Part shown: in pieces, positions 21,718 to 31,200 of the stretch
Layout of the letters: the number at the start of each line of letters is the position of its first letter
Position numbering within the stretch: position 1 is the first letter of the stretch
The notes under the pieces: generated by a model
Seen by the model: the letters and a program-made list of their open reading frames with translations, nothing else
Told to the model about the DNA's origin: nothing
Databases searched by the model: none
Position numbers and translations under genes: made by a program
Assembly (NCBI GenBank): GCA_963668365.1
Contig: OY764266.1
Location: forward strand, 4,615,236 to 4,679,235
Direction of reading: 5' to 3'
DNA length: 64,000 bases
From: VXNE01 sp963668365
GTDB lineage: Bacteria > Pseudomonadota > Gammaproteobacteria > Pseudomonadales > Azotimanducaceae

Positions 21718-22434
21718 CTACATCCCCTCAAGCGCCAAACGTATATGCTCCTCGTTGTATCTTGACAGCAATTTCCATTGTCCATTGATCCCGTCCACGT
21801 ACTCGCCAACATCAAGGCCCTCACTGCCACAAATGCGCGCAGCCGCCGCTACCGCATAGTGAATGTGACTACCCAATCCGAACATGTGGACACGAACCAT
21901 GGGACTGTTGCCGCTGTTAAGATCAAACTGCAGTGAATTCCGGTCGGCGGCCATGCCGAAGGCGAAGTTCTGACCAACGGGATTACAGTGCTTGACCATT
22001 GAGTACTGACGGTAGAGCCAGCGCTCAGCCTTCAATTCATCTGGCAGGATGTACATCTCCTGTATCTGGTCGGCAACCCGCCACGGTTTCTTTCCCTCTT
22101 GTGTATGGTCGAGCCAGGTATCCGCACGCTCCAGGTCGAGAGCGATGTATTGAAGATCAAGCCTTAGTTCATGGAGGCTCAACAAGACAATCGCCGCGTC
22201 TCGCACGCGGTTTTTTTGGCAAAGCAGCTCAACAGATAGTGCTCCTTCAGCGAGTCGATCTACGATTGCGAGGGTCACGCGGATCGGCGCAGTAACAGGG
22301 TGGAGGGAAAGTTGAGAGACAACATGCTCAAACAACGCGGCCACGGTACGGCGCATGTCTTGTACACACACGCAATTCCGAATCAAGTCCGGATCATTGA
22401 TGTTGGGGAGTTCCTGAACGCCGTGGATTGTCAC
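21718..22434 (-). CDS. Unknown helical protein coupled to a NERD nuclease
   Basis: A 238-residue, mostly helical cytosolic protein of no family I can name with confidence. Core segments are VRDAAIVLLSLHELRLDLQY, AERWLYRQYSMVKHCNPVG and HIHYAVAAAARICGSE. The GTG start at 22434 overlaps the stop of the NERD gene by 4 bases (GTGA); longer upstream frame is NERD coding DNA. Translational coupling suggests the two products act together, perhaps as sensor and nuclease, but this is inference. It is convergent with hsdR, 65 bases away. Confidence 0.7.
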   Translation of the reverse strand: MTIHGVQELPNINDPDLIRNCVCVQDMRRTVAALFEHVVSQLSLHPVTAPIRVTLAIVDRLAEGALSVELLCQKNRVRDAAIVLLSLHELRLDLQYIALDLERADTWLDHTQEGKKPWRVADQIQEMYILPDELKAERWLYRQYSMVKHCNPVGQNFAFGMAADRNSLQFDLNSGNSPMVRVHMFGLGSHIHYAVAAAARICGSEGLDVGEYVDGINGQWKLLSRYNEEHIRLALEGM

Positions 22435-23225
22435 TTTATTTCCCGTTGTTCGAAATATTGTGTTGTCCGGCACTTCGGGTAGCCGGAACACCCCCAGAAC
22501 GGCTCGCCAGCATTGGTGCCGCGACGGGCCGTGCGTAGAACCATCGCTTCGCCGCATTTCGGACACCTTCTGTTCGCCCCAGGGTCTGCCCTTGAATTCA
22601 GATTGCGCACATGTTCCCGATGAGTCTTCCACGAGGGATCAAGGCGCCCCGAGGCGATGCCGCCGCAAAAATCGTTTATCTCGGATTGCGAGAAAACCGA
22701 CGTCGAGAAAGATCTTATGTAGCGAACAAATCCGATGCCAGCGGTTACGTTGGGAGGCATTGTCGTTTTGAACGTCGAATCTCCAACAAAAACGACGACC
22801 GAATGAACATAGTCGGCAGAAATGCCCAGCGCCGCCGCCAGCGCCCTGACGTGCTTGTAGTTCTGTCTCAGCGGGTTCTGAAATCTGTAGGACTGCCTGT
22901 AGATTTTTTGTGTCCATTGCGCTTGGCGTTCGCTGCCGAATATCCATCCTTTCATGTTCTTGGTTTCCACAACGAACACGCCGAATTGGGAAACGAAAAT
23001 GTGATCGATCTGCGTGGTTCCGTCCGGTGTGGGCAATGTGACGTTTCGGAAGCTGGCATATCGGTTCGATGGAAGGAGAAGCCGCGCGGACAGATGAACG
23101 ATCCACTCGCCGACATGTCCCTTGAACCATGGCGAACGCAATGCCTGTACGAGGACGATGAGCGGGATCAACCACCACAGCGCGCCGATGAGCTTCGACC
23201 CAAGAAGCTGGGCTATGTCCGGCAT
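22431..23225 (-). CDS. NERD-domain nuclease-like protein with C-terminal zinc ribbon
   Basis: A 264-residue protein. An N-terminal membrane segment (LIGALWWLIPLIVLVQAL) is followed by a NERD domain with nuclease-like motif residues (TTQIDHIFVSQFGVFVVETK gives the D...ExK pattern). The C-terminus is a topoisomerase-I-type zinc ribbon (RRCPKCGEAMVLRTARRG, then FWGCSGYPKCRTT), with four Cys. NERD proteins are predicted nucleases of the restriction-endonuclease fold. The protein is probably membrane-tethered and DNA-binding. The location next to hsdR and TA genes fits a defence role. Confidence 0.82.
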   Translation of the reverse strand: MPDIAQLLGSKLIGALWWLIPLIVLVQALRSPWFKGHVGEWIVHLSARLLLPSNRYASFRNVTLPTPDGTTQIDHIFVSQFGVFVVETKNMKGWIFGSERQAQWTQKIYRQSYRFQNPLRQNYKHVRALAAALGISADYVHSVVVFVGDSTFKTTMPPNVTAGIGFVRYIRSFSTSVFSQSEINDFCGGIASGRLDPSWKTHREHVRNLNSRADPGANRRCPKCGEAMVLRTARRGTNAGEPFWGCSGYPKCRTTQYFEQREIK

Positions 23226-23258
23226 TGTGCCTCCTTGTCGGCGATTCGTTCGTCGGCA

Positions 23259-23783
23259 TCAGTCATCAACGGAATTTGAATGATCAAGGCCCAAACGATT
23301 GTCTTCATCTATCAGCACAACACGGCTTGGCAGCTCACCGCCCCAACGCCAAAGAACAAGGTTGATGTCCTGTTCGCGGGCACCTACGGCATAGCTCCTG
23401 AACCGCATTCCGGCGAAGCCGGCGGCCATCAAGCGGTCGGCGAGGGCGTGCGAGGCGGGCGTTCTTCTGGAAAACATGTCACTACGCCACGTTGGGCAGT
23501 CGAGTTCCGCCTGCCTGACGGATTGCGCGGCCCTTTCGGTCCGATCAAGCGCATCAAAAATCGGATCGGCATCCACCTCATACGCACATAGAACCAACGG
23601 CTGCATCCGCCGCCCGATTGGGCTGACCTCTCGCACGGCGGTTGCCAAAGAAAGTGACATGTACATCGCGGCAAGCCCTAAGCGGTTGAACCTCCCCCCG
23701 CGGCGACGGGCACCTTCGCCGGACAACGGCGACCATGCCCAGCGAGGATCGTGAGCCCGGTAAACAACAGCTTGAAGATGCAC
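23259..23783 (-). CDS. RES-domain toxin (module 2)
   Basis: A 174-residue RES toxin starting at GTG. Features are VVYRAHDPRWAW, GARRRGGRFNRLGLAAMY and SLATAVREVSP, where the conserved Glu follows the helix. There is a long C-terminal part ending in NLVLWRWGG. RES toxins deplete NAD+ in characterised cases. The sequence is clearly different from the RES toxin at 10.3 kb, so this is not a local duplication. The toxin follows its antitoxin after a 15-base gap. Confidence 0.85.
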   Translation of the reverse strand: MHLQAVVYRAHDPRWAWSPLSGEGARRRGGRFNRLGLAAMYMSLSLATAVREVSPIGRRMQPLVLCAYEVDADPIFDALDRTERAAQSVRQAELDCPTWRSDMFSRRTPASHALADRLMAAGFAGMRFRSYAVGAREQDINLVLWRWGGELPSRVVLIDEDNRLGLDHSNSVDD

Positions 23784-23798
23784 TTATTGCGACAAATC

Positions 23799-24149
23799 TC
23801 AGGCGTAGCCGCCATCCAGAACCTGATCCAGATAGGCATGCACCATGTCGGCTTTCCCGTCCCGCACGAGTTGGCATGGGGTCATGCCTGCAAAGCCGGG
23901 CAGGGGTTCGGATCGGAACCAGGCGTAGGCAATCAATTCCGAGCCCAGCTCTGCATCCACTCGATTGAGAATCTCCAGCATCTGGCGCAATCGCATTTGG
24001 GTCTTCAGTGCACCGACGCGGGAGCCCCGCGAGAGGGCGTCCCGGCTTAGCCCCAATGTGCCAGCAATTTCGACCTTCGTCGTCTTTAGTCCCGTGGCCA
24101 CCGCATTGGGCGAGAAGCCTATGTCTGTGGCGAAATCCTGGAGTCGCAT
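23799..24149 (-). CDS. Xre/MbcA/ParS-type antitoxin (module 2)
   Basis: A 116-residue antitoxin for the adjacent RES toxin. The N-terminal half is a helix-turn-helix (GLKTTKVEIAGTLGLSRDAL), and the C-terminal half is a MbcA/ParS toxin-binding domain (MLEILNRVDAELGSELIAYA, WFRSEPLPGFAGMTP, ending in LDQVL). I prefer the ATG of MRLQDFATDIGF (24149) to the GTG at 24170, because the likely promoter places the transcript start near 24176. It is half the length of the module-1 antitoxin's N-terminal region. Confidence 0.83.
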   Translation of the reverse strand: MRLQDFATDIGFSPNAVATGLKTTKVEIAGTLGLSRDALSRGSRVGALKTQMRLRQMLEILNRVDAELGSELIAYAWFRSEPLPGFAGMTPCQLVRDGKADMVHAYLDQVLDGGYA

Positions 24150-24182
24150 GGCTATGCCACAATTATTCACTCGTATTTCGTC

Positions 24183-24210
24183 ATAGTATAAGTCAACTTC
24201 TTTGTGTCAA
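24183..24210 (-). promoter_or_regulatory. Sigma70-type promoter of Xre-RES module 2
   Basis: On the minus strand TTGACA (24210-24205) is followed after 16 bases by TACTAT (24188-24183). This places transcription start near 24176, just upstream of the antitoxin ATG at 24149. A second TTGAC lies within the spacer. Confidence 0.55.
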
Positions 24211-24417
24211 CCTATTTTTCGCCCTAAGGCTTCCCTCGCAACCAACCGCAAGGCCGACAACGGTCAAGCGCGACGACGCCGCACACACCGCCTTAGTGCG
24301 GTGTCGAGCGGACAACCGACTATTCACCATGCACGAACATGATGTATGTTTCTTGCAGATCGCTGTTCGGGCAAATTCAACGGCCCGGGTTACGTAGGCA
24401 ATCATGGGAAACAGCAC

Positions 24418-24792
24418 ATGAAAGATGACCAACGGCCGACCTTCGCGGTCGGACACATGAGAATGGCGGTTTCAGATGTCGGGGACGCGTATCACTTTTT
24501 CGTCCGCCACGGGATGCGCGAGATCCTGGAACGCGACGATTTTGCGATCCTTGAACTGCGCGGCGGCACGCACCTGATACTCAACAAGACCGAGGAACCC
24601 ATCCCCCAAGGCCAACGCGCGCCGTTCGATCTGATGGTCGACGATGTCGACGCCGTGTACCAGGGGTTCGTCGAGGACGGTATCGAAGCAACGCCGATCG
24701 AGCGCGGCAGAATCCACGACTCTTTCGAGGTCAAGGGACCGTCGGGTTACACCATCCCGATCAATTCGTCGCACGTCGCGGGCGTCGTTTGA
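24418..24792 (+). CDS. VOC/glyoxalase-fold protein
   Basis: A 124-residue single VOC (glyoxalase/bleomycin-resistance fold) protein, starting at MKDDQRPTFAVGHMRMAVSD. It has two beta-alpha-beta-beta-beta units, with HMRMAVSDVGDAYHFFVRHG opening the first and FDLMVDDVDAVYQGFVEDGI the second. The metal positions His (GHMRM) and Glu (VKGPSGYTIPI replaces the usual E) are only partly kept. Its specific activity is unknown. It lies between the Xre-RES module and the IS-split vapB gene, where a VapC toxin gene would be expected. Confidence 0.72.
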   Translation: MKDDQRPTFAVGHMRMAVSDVGDAYHFFVRHGMREILERDDFAILELRGGTHLILNKTEEPIPQGQRAPFDLMVDDVDAVYQGFVEDGIEATPIERGRIHDSFEVKGPSGYTIPINSSHVAGVV

Positions 24793-24841
24793 CGCCGGGT
24801 TCGCCGCATGAGGTAGCGGCGGACTGATTTTGACCTGGCGA

Positions 24842-24943
24842 TCAACCGCCGCGATCTTCGTACGCGGATTCGCGAATCCGCGCCCACTCGGCGTCTCGAT
24901 AGAGAGGTTGCAGGCCTCGGCCGCCCACAGACGCATCCCTTAG
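24842..24943 (-). pseudogene. vapB-type antitoxin, 3' part (split by IS)
   Basis: On the minus strand this encodes LRDASVGGRGLQPLYRDAEW followed by ARIRESAYEDRGG and a stop. This is the C-terminal toxin-wrapping tail typical of VapB antitoxins of the DUF2191 type. It is the continuation of the 5' part at 26249-26398. Deleting the IS and one CCTTAG copy gives an 81-residue continuous protein (RRERFE-LR-DASVGGRG at the join). No vapC follows downstream; a VOC gene in the opposite direction occupies the place. Confidence 0.85.
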
Positions 24944-26248
24944 GGCTCTCGCCAAAATAGAATGTCCGATATGATCGGCGTTTGTTATGCTGTCGGCGAT
25001 GGCTGGTTTGACGCAAGCGGCGGTGACGGAGGCGTTGCGGGGGAAGTACGCGGTGTTGGGGCCGCTGCTGGATGAGCGCACGCGTCGGCTGTGGGCGGCG
25101 GCGGAGGCGCGGGCCATCGGGCGTGGCGGCGTGACGCGCGTCGCCGAGGCGACGGGGATGTCGCGGGTCACGGTGCGCGCGGGGTTGCGGGAGCTGGACG
25201 CGGGGGCGGCGCCGGTGGGGGCCGCGCGGCAGCGCCGTCCGGGCGGCGGCCGCAAGACGCTGACGGCGCGGGACGCGGGCCTGGTGGACGCGCTGGAGCG
25301 GGAACTCGAGCCGGTGACGCGGGGCGACCCGACCGGCCCGTTGCGCTGGACCTGCAGCAGCGCGGCGCGGTTGGCGCGACGGTTGCGGGACGCGGGGCAT
25401 CCGGTCAGCGAGCGCACGGTGAATCGCCTGCTGCACGAACTGGGCTACAGCCTGCAGGCCAACCGCAAGACGCTCGAAGGACGCCAGCATCCGGACCGCG
25501 ACGCGCAGTTCCGGCGCATCGACCGACGCGTGCGGGCGTTCCAGCGCCTGGGGCAGCCGGTGGTGTCGGTGGACACGAAGAAGAAGGAGCTGGTCGGCCC
25601 GTACCGCAACGGCGGCAGGGAATGGCGTCCGAAGGGACGCCCCGAGGAGGTGAAGGTGCATGACTTCATCGACCGGGACCTCGGCAAGGCGATTCCGTAC
25701 GGGGTGTACGACCTGACGGCCAACGCCGGCTGGGTGGGCGTCGGCGTGGACCACGACACCTCGGAGTTCGCGGTGGCGACGCTGCGGCGCTGGTGGCGGC
25801 AGATGGGTCGCCACGCCTACCCGGAGGCCCGCCGCCTGCTGGTCACGGCGGACGGCGGCGGTTCCAACGGCAGCCGTTCGCGCCTGTGGAAGTACGAGCT
25901 GCAGCAGCTGGCCGACACCCTCGGGCTGCGCATCTCGGTGTGTCACTTCCCGCCGGGCACCAGCAAGTGGAACAAGATCGAGCATCGCATGTTCTGCCAC
26001 ATCACCCAGAACTGGCGCGGCCGGCCGCTGGTGAGCCACGAGGTCGTGGTCAACCTGATCGGCGCAACGACCACCAGGGAGGGCCTGGCGATCCGCTCCG
26101 AACTCGACGAAGGCCAATACCCGACCGGCCGCCAGATCACCGACGCGCAGATGAACAACCTCGCCATCAAGCGCGACCCCTTCCATGGCGAGTGGAACTA
26201 CAGCCTCTTGCCAAACACCATGAACGGATAGATTAATTTGGCGAGCTT
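24944..26248. mobile_element. ISAzo13-type insertion sequence inside vapB
   Basis: A ~1305-base element with one transposase gene. The outer ends are imperfect inverted repeats, GGCTCTCGCCAAAATAG on the left and AAGCTCGCCAAATTA on the right read inward. It is flanked by a 6-base direct repeat CCTTAG (24938-24943 and 26249-26254). The duplication is confirmed because its removal restores the vapB frame exactly. The exact outer base of each end is uncertain by one or two positions. Confidence 0.82.
24987..26231 (+). CDS. ISAzo13-family transposase
   Basis: A 414-residue transposase. An N-terminal helix-turn-helix region (VTRVAEATGMSRVTVRAGLR) is followed by the GGGRK linker (RRPGGGRKTL). The DDE core has VVSVDTKKKELVGPY around the first Asp, LLVTADGGGSNGSRSRLWK around the second, and HFPPGTSKWNKIEHRMFCHI with the Glu. 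These are hallmark ISAzo13 motifs. The frame is intact. A long opposite-strand frame across it is a GC artefact. Confidence 0.92.
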   Translation: MLSAMAGLTQAAVTEALRGKYAVLGPLLDERTRRLWAAAEARAIGRGGVTRVAEATGMSRVTVRAGLRELDAGAAPVGAARQRRPGGGRKTLTARDAGLVDALERELEPVTRGDPTGPLRWTCSSAARLARRLRDAGHPVSERTVNRLLHELGYSLQANRKTLEGRQHPDRDAQFRRIDRRVRAFQRLGQPVVSVDTKKKELVGPYRNGGREWRPKGRPEEVKVHDFIDRDLGKAIPYGVYDLTANAGWVGVGVDHDTSEFAVATLRRWWRQMGRHAYPEARRLLVTADGGGSNGSRSRLWKYELQQLADTLGLRISVCHFPPGTSKWNKIEHRMFCHITQNWRGRPLVSHEVVVNLIGATTTREGLAIRSELDEGQYPTGRQITDAQMNNLAIKRDPFHGEWNYSLLPNTMNG

Positions 26249-26398
26249 CCTTAGTTCGAAGCGTTCTCGTCGGCTATCGGCTCGCAGCACTACGCGTAAG
26301 CCACGCTCCATCAGCAAGCGCAGCGTAATGTTCGCCCTTGCTGCGAAGGTCCTCGCCTTCCTCACAAGGTCATCGGCAGTCTTGATCGTTGTCTTCAA
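26249..26398 (-). pseudogene. vapB-type antitoxin, 5' part (split by IS)
   Basis: Fifty codons from a TTG start: LKTTIKTADDLVRKARTFAA, then RANITLRLLMERGLRVVLRA. This is the ribbon-helix-helix start of a VapB/DUF2191 antitoxin. The frame then enters the ISAzo13 element and ends after 14 foreign codons. An in-frame ATG lies at 26458, but similarity begins at the TTG. The cognate toxin gene is absent, so the antitoxin was already orphaned or lost its partner. Confidence 0.82.
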
Positions 26399-26441
26399 TG
26401 CTGTTCGGTTGAATATGGGCAGCGACCCTATTCTGATATTG

Positions 26442-27089
26442 CTACGTCGGCGTATCAACCGCGCACAACTTCAGAAATCGCTGCTTCAGAGCCTCGGTCA
26501 TGTTCGCGAAGTCCGGGACACCCATGCCGGTGACCGGCAGGTCGGCGAACTCGGGCGAAGGCTTCTGGAGCTTCGCCGCCACGTTGTGCAGCCCGCCGCC
26601 TTCTTCGTAACCGGTGCCGCCCTCTTCGTAGGCAGACCGAATCAGCGCGGCGCGTATCTCTTCGGGCCACGTGTGTGGGCGGTGGTGCGTCACGAGCTCA
26701 AGAGATTGGCCCAGGTATTCCTCTATCGCGCGGTACATTGCCTGTTGGTCCGCCTGGCGCCGCCGCCCGCCTTCGCTACCGTATTGCCTGCCGGACTGAT
26801 TGCAGATCGCCGCCCAGCGCGCGGTGATATGAAAGCCCGGTGTTCCGAGACACTCCGCCGGCGCGCCGTCGCCGGCGCTGATCTCTCCGTCCTTGACCAG
26901 GATGTAATACCCCGCCACTTCCCGTCCCTCGGGCATCAATCTTTCCGGAAGATGCGTGTAGACCTCGCTGAATCCCCACGCCATGTCCGCCGGCAGATCG
27001 GCTTCGAGAAGCTGTTTGATACTCCAATCGGCGCACGCCTCGCACCAGTCCCTGGAACCGAATTCGCCGACAGGCTCCATATCGGACAT
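26442..27089 (-). CDS. Unknown soluble protein
   Basis: A 215-residue protein of unknown family. The start MSDMEPVGEFGSRDWCEACA has GGAGG seven bases upstream. It is acidic at the N-terminus with a Cys-x-x-Cys pair (WCEAC), then a mixed alpha/beta region (VAGYYILVKDGEISAGDGAP, FHITARWAAICNQ). There is no signal peptide or membrane segment. It is transcribed away from the solute-binding protein gene with 68 bases between starts, so the two may share a divergent control region. Confidence 0.65.
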   Translation of the reverse strand: MSDMEPVGEFGSRDWCEACADWSIKQLLEADLPADMAWGFSEVYTHLPERLMPEGREVAGYYILVKDGEISAGDGAPAECLGTPGFHITARWAAICNQSGRQYGSEGGRRRQADQQAMYRAIEEYLGQSLELVTHHRPHTWPEEIRAALIRSAYEEGGTGYEEGGGLHNVAAKLQKPSPEFADLPVTGMGVPDFANMTEALKQRFLKLCAVDTPT

Positions 27090-27157
27090 GTTTGACCTCC
27101 TCGCCGGATAGTCGGCAGCATACGGCTTTCCACTCTTGCCTTCATCGAGGAGCTTCC

Positions 27158-28243
27158 ATGAAAACGTCCCCGGCAGTACGCCGAACCCTCGCGCTCGCAT
27201 GTCTTGCGCTCGCCGTCGGCGGGTCCGCAGAGACCCTGACGGTAGTGTCCTGGGGCGGCTCCTACGAGCAGGCGAGCCGCAAGGCGATCCTCGAGCCGTT
27301 CTCGAAGGAAACAGGCATCGAGATTCGCGTCGAGGTATACAACGGCGGCCTGGCGCAGGTTCGCGCGCAGGTGGAAACCGGCAAGGTCTATTGGGATGTC
27401 GTCGATCTCGAGATGGCGGATGCGGCCCGGGGATGCGACGAGGGCCTGCTGGAGTACGTCGACCTCGACGAACTCGCGCCCGCTCCCGACGGCACGCCGG
27501 CGGAGGAGGACTTCTTCGAGGGGACGGTGACGGACTGCGGCGGCGGACTGCTGTTCTACTCGACGATCTACGCTTACAACGCCGACAGCTTCCCCGGCGA
27601 CAAGCCGTCCACCATCGACGACTTTTTCGATCCGGACCGTTTCCCCGGTCGCCGCGGCATGCGGCGGGCACCGCAGGTGAACCTGGAATTCGCACTGCTG
27701 GCCGACGGGGTACCGGTCGAAGAGGTCTACGACACGCTGGGCACTGCCGCCGGGATGAGCCGCGCATTCCGCAAACTCGACACCATCAAGGACGACATTG
27801 TCTGGTGGGAGGCGGGGGCGCAACCTCCGCAAATGCTAGCCGACCGCGAGGTAGTGATGAGCACCGCCTACAACGGGCGCATCTTCAATGCCCAGATCGT
27901 CGAGAACCAGCCGTTCGTGGTGGTCTGGGACGGCCAGGTGCTCGATTCCGGCACCATGGGAATCGTCGCGGGAACGCCGAAACTCGCAGCAGCGCGCCAA
28001 CTGGTGCGCTATGCGACGCGATCCGAGGTCCAGGCGGCCGTCGGCCGATACATCTCCTACAGCCCCGCCCGGCATTCCGGCACGGAACTCATCTCCACCC
28101 ACCTGGCGACCGGGGTCGACATGGTGCCGCACATGCCGACCAGCCCCCAGAACATGCGGCGCGTTCTGTATAACGACTGGGAGTGGTGGAGCGACCGCGC
28201 AGACGATGTGAACGAACGCTTCAGCGCGTGGCTGGCGCGCTGA
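27158..28243 (+). CDS. ABC-transporter solute-binding protein, PotD-like
   Basis: A 361-residue periplasmic binding protein for an ABC importer of the polyamine/iron type. The signal peptide is RRTLALACLALAVGGSAE. The mature protein begins LTVVSWGGSYEQASRKAILE, a typical start for PotD-like proteins, and keeps KPSTIDDFFDPDRFPGRRGM and WWEAGAQPPQMLADREVVMS. The ATG at 27158 follows GAGGAGC. No permease or ATPase gene is adjacent, so its partners must lie elsewhere. Ligand cannot be assigned. Confidence 0.85.
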   Translation: MKTSPAVRRTLALACLALAVGGSAETLTVVSWGGSYEQASRKAILEPFSKETGIEIRVEVYNGGLAQVRAQVETGKVYWDVVDLEMADAARGCDEGLLEYVDLDELAPAPDGTPAEEDFFEGTVTDCGGGLLFYSTIYAYNADSFPGDKPSTIDDFFDPDRFPGRRGMRRAPQVNLEFALLADGVPVEEVYDTLGTAAGMSRAFRKLDTIKDDIVWWEAGAQPPQMLADREVVMSTAYNGRIFNAQIVENQPFVVVWDGQVLDSGTMGIVAGTPKLAAARQLVRYATRSEVQAAVGRYISYSPARHSGTELISTHLATGVDMVPHMPTSPQNMRRVLYNDWEWWSDRADDVNERFSAWLAR

Positions 28244-28264
28244 CGACAAACCGCGGCGGAACGC

Positions 28265-31200
28265 TTAGAACCGGCCGAGGAACTCCAAGGCGATCCCGTT
28301 TCCGGCGCCCTGTCCGACGCTCCACTCCGTCGCCAGTCTCCAGGCGCGATCACCGAGCGCATACCGCACCCCGAACCGTGCGCCGCCGCTGTCGGAGCCG
28401 CCCGCAGCGACGTCCGCGAACGGCGTCGCCAAGCCCCGGCGCAGCGCGATGCCGTAGCCGAGCCGGAACTCGGACGTCCAGTCGCGATTCGCGCCCGGCG
28501 GGACTCCCGCCCTCGCGAACCAGGGCGCCATGCCGTCCGTCCCGCCGAAGCGCGGGCGGTCCGCCCCGCGCCGCCACGCCAGCGACGCCCGCCATCCCGT
28601 CTCGTCCGGCTTCGGCAAGATCGAGACGCTCAGGTTCGCGCCGCGCTCCCGGACATCCTCGTCCGAGTGCCAGGCCAGCGCCCGAATCCCGGCATCGAGG
28701 CCGAGACGCAGCGGGAAGTTCCGGAAGCGCACGCCCGCCGCCAGTTCCAGACCCGCTCCCGTGATCCCGTCGCCCCAATCCCCGCGGGCGAACGCCCGCG
28801 CGAAACTCGACAGCGAACATCGGCAACCCGGCGGCACGACCCCCGAGGCCTCCAGTCCGATCCTGGCCTGCCCGACGCGCACGGAGCGGTCGCCGACCGG
28901 CCCGGGGGCGTCCCCCGTCGTCAGATCCAGCATGCCGACCTCCTCCATGATCGACAGCGCGACCCGCTCCCCGCGAGCGAACGGATGCCGGCCACCCGCG
29001 GCCGCCAGGCGCATCGACAGGTCGGTCTCGACGCGGTGGCCGCTCTCGCAGCGCTCCGCGGACATTTCTCCGCCGCCCGCCCCCAATGTCGCCCAGACCC
29101 ATCCCGCGCCCACCCGACGCCCCGCGTAGGGATGCGCGCTCGTCAAATCGGCGTTGATCGTCCCGTCGCCGCCACCGGCCCCGCCGCAGGCGTCCGCCGA
29201 GCGCTCGAAGCGGTAGTCCGCCTCCGCCGCGCCGCGCGCCACGGAGATGCCAGCCAGCCAGTCGCCGCGCCGGGCGTCGGTGCCCAAGTGAACCGACGTG
29301 ATCGTGCCGTCGTGCGAATCGCCGTCCGTCCCCGATTCGAACCCGCGCACGTCGCCGCGTCCCCACACCGACCACCCCGTCCCCGCCGTAGCAGACCGCC
29401 CCGAGTCGAGCGAGAACGAGAACGGAGCCATGCCGCGCCGGTGGGCGGGGCTCGTCGTTGCGGGCCGGTCGCCGACGGGATACCCGGACTCGAAGAGTCC
29501 CCCCGCATCCCATTCGTCGAATCGGACGCCGTGCGATGACGGGGCGGGCCAACGGTTTCCGACAACCGCTCGCGCATGCGAATCCGCCCGCTCTTCGCCG
29601 CTGGTGTCGTCCATCGATGTGATCGGCTCCGAGAAGCGGTCCCGAACCGATCCGGTCACGCTGGTCAGCACCACCCGGCCGATCGACGCCAGCGCCGACC
29701 CAATCGCCTCGATCTCAGCGGGATCCGTCACCACGCGCACCCTGACCGCGCTTTCGACCGAACCTGCGGCGTTGCCGGCGGTCACCGTCACCGAGGACTC
29801 GCCTTCGGACACCGGGGCGACGGTCAGACGGCTCCCGGCGAGCGCGGCCGTCGCCACCTCCGGCGTCGACGATGTCGCGGAAAACCGCAGTTCGTCCCCG
29901 CCGAAGTACTCCGCGAGGTCCAGCTCGTAGGGAACGCCCCCGACGCAGAGCATCGCCGGCGGCAACTGTCCCGCCAATGTCGGCGGCGCCAAGTCGTCGT
30001 CGCGGATCGTGCCGGTGGCGGAAACATCCGCCGCCGTCGCGTTGACCAACGCCGACAGCGACAGTTCGAAGGTCTCTTCGTCCGCCTCGTGCGCGGCGTC
30101 GTCGAGAATCGCCACACGGACTGTCCGGGACACGTCGCCCGGCGCGAACACTAGCGTCCCCGCTGCCGCCTCGTAGTCGCTGCCCGCCGTCGCGGAGCCG
30201 TCCGCCGTCGCGTAGGACGCCGACACCTCGTTCCCGCTCGGCGCGCTCAGGGTCACCTCGAACTCCAGCGCCCCCACGCTCTCGTCGCCCGCCGCGTCCG
30301 TCGCGGACAGCGCGGGCGGCTCGTCGTCGTCGCGGATCGTGCCGAGCGCCATTCCCCGGCCGAGCGTCGCGCCGCGCGGATCCGAAAGGATCAGGGCGAA
30401 CCGCTCGTCCGGCTCGTCCATGCCGTCACCGAGAAGCGGGACACGGATCGTCCGCGACGCCTCGCCCGGCGCGAACGCCAGAGTCCCCGACGCCGCCTCG
30501 TAATCGAAACCAGCCTCCGCCGCCGGACCCGCGAGCCCGACCGGGTCCGCCGTCGCATAGCTCACCGTCACGTCCGCCGCGCCTGGACCATCCAGCATCA
30601 CCTCGAACCGCACTTCGCCCGCGCTCTCGACCGCCTCCGCATCGGCGATCGCCAGAACGCGGATCGATTTCTCATCCTCGTCCGTCAGCGTCACCGTCGC
30701 CGGCGTCACCGGAAGGTCCGACGACCCCGCCAGCGTCAGCGTCTCGTCCGCCTCGTCCGCGCCGTCGTCCTCCGGAACCAGCGCGAAACTCCCGCTCCCG
30801 CTCGTCGCGCCCGCCGCTATCACCACGTCGAAGGCCGGAACCGCCGCGAAGCCGACCGCCCCCGCCGCCCCGCTCCCCGTCACCGTCACCGTCACCGTCG
30901 TCGCCGCCGTCCGCGCGCCGCCGTCCAGCGACGCCGTCACCTCCACCTCCGTCGAACCCGCGCCCTCCGACACCGCCGACGGCGTCGCCGACAGCGCGAT
31001 CTCGGTCGAAGCCACCACGTCGTCATTCAGTATCGTGCCGCAATCGCAGCATTGACCGCCGGACCCGAACGCGCAAGCCGACCACGGACACGTCGCCGCA
31101 GTCTCTGAGCGAGGCACGAAAAACGCGTTGATAGGATCCCTCAGCGTCACCACCACAGCCTCGTCCGGCTCGACGTCGCTATCGTCAACCACCGAAATAC

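Noticed and set aside
24747..26186. Long minus-strand frame opposite the ISAzo13 transposase
   Set aside because: Same artefact; the only real minus-strand coding at its end is the vapB 3' part, in another frame.
28350..29552. Long alternative frames across the Calx-beta gene
   Set aside because: Arg/Gly-rich low-complexity translations; the repeats and barrel in the main frame are unmistakable.
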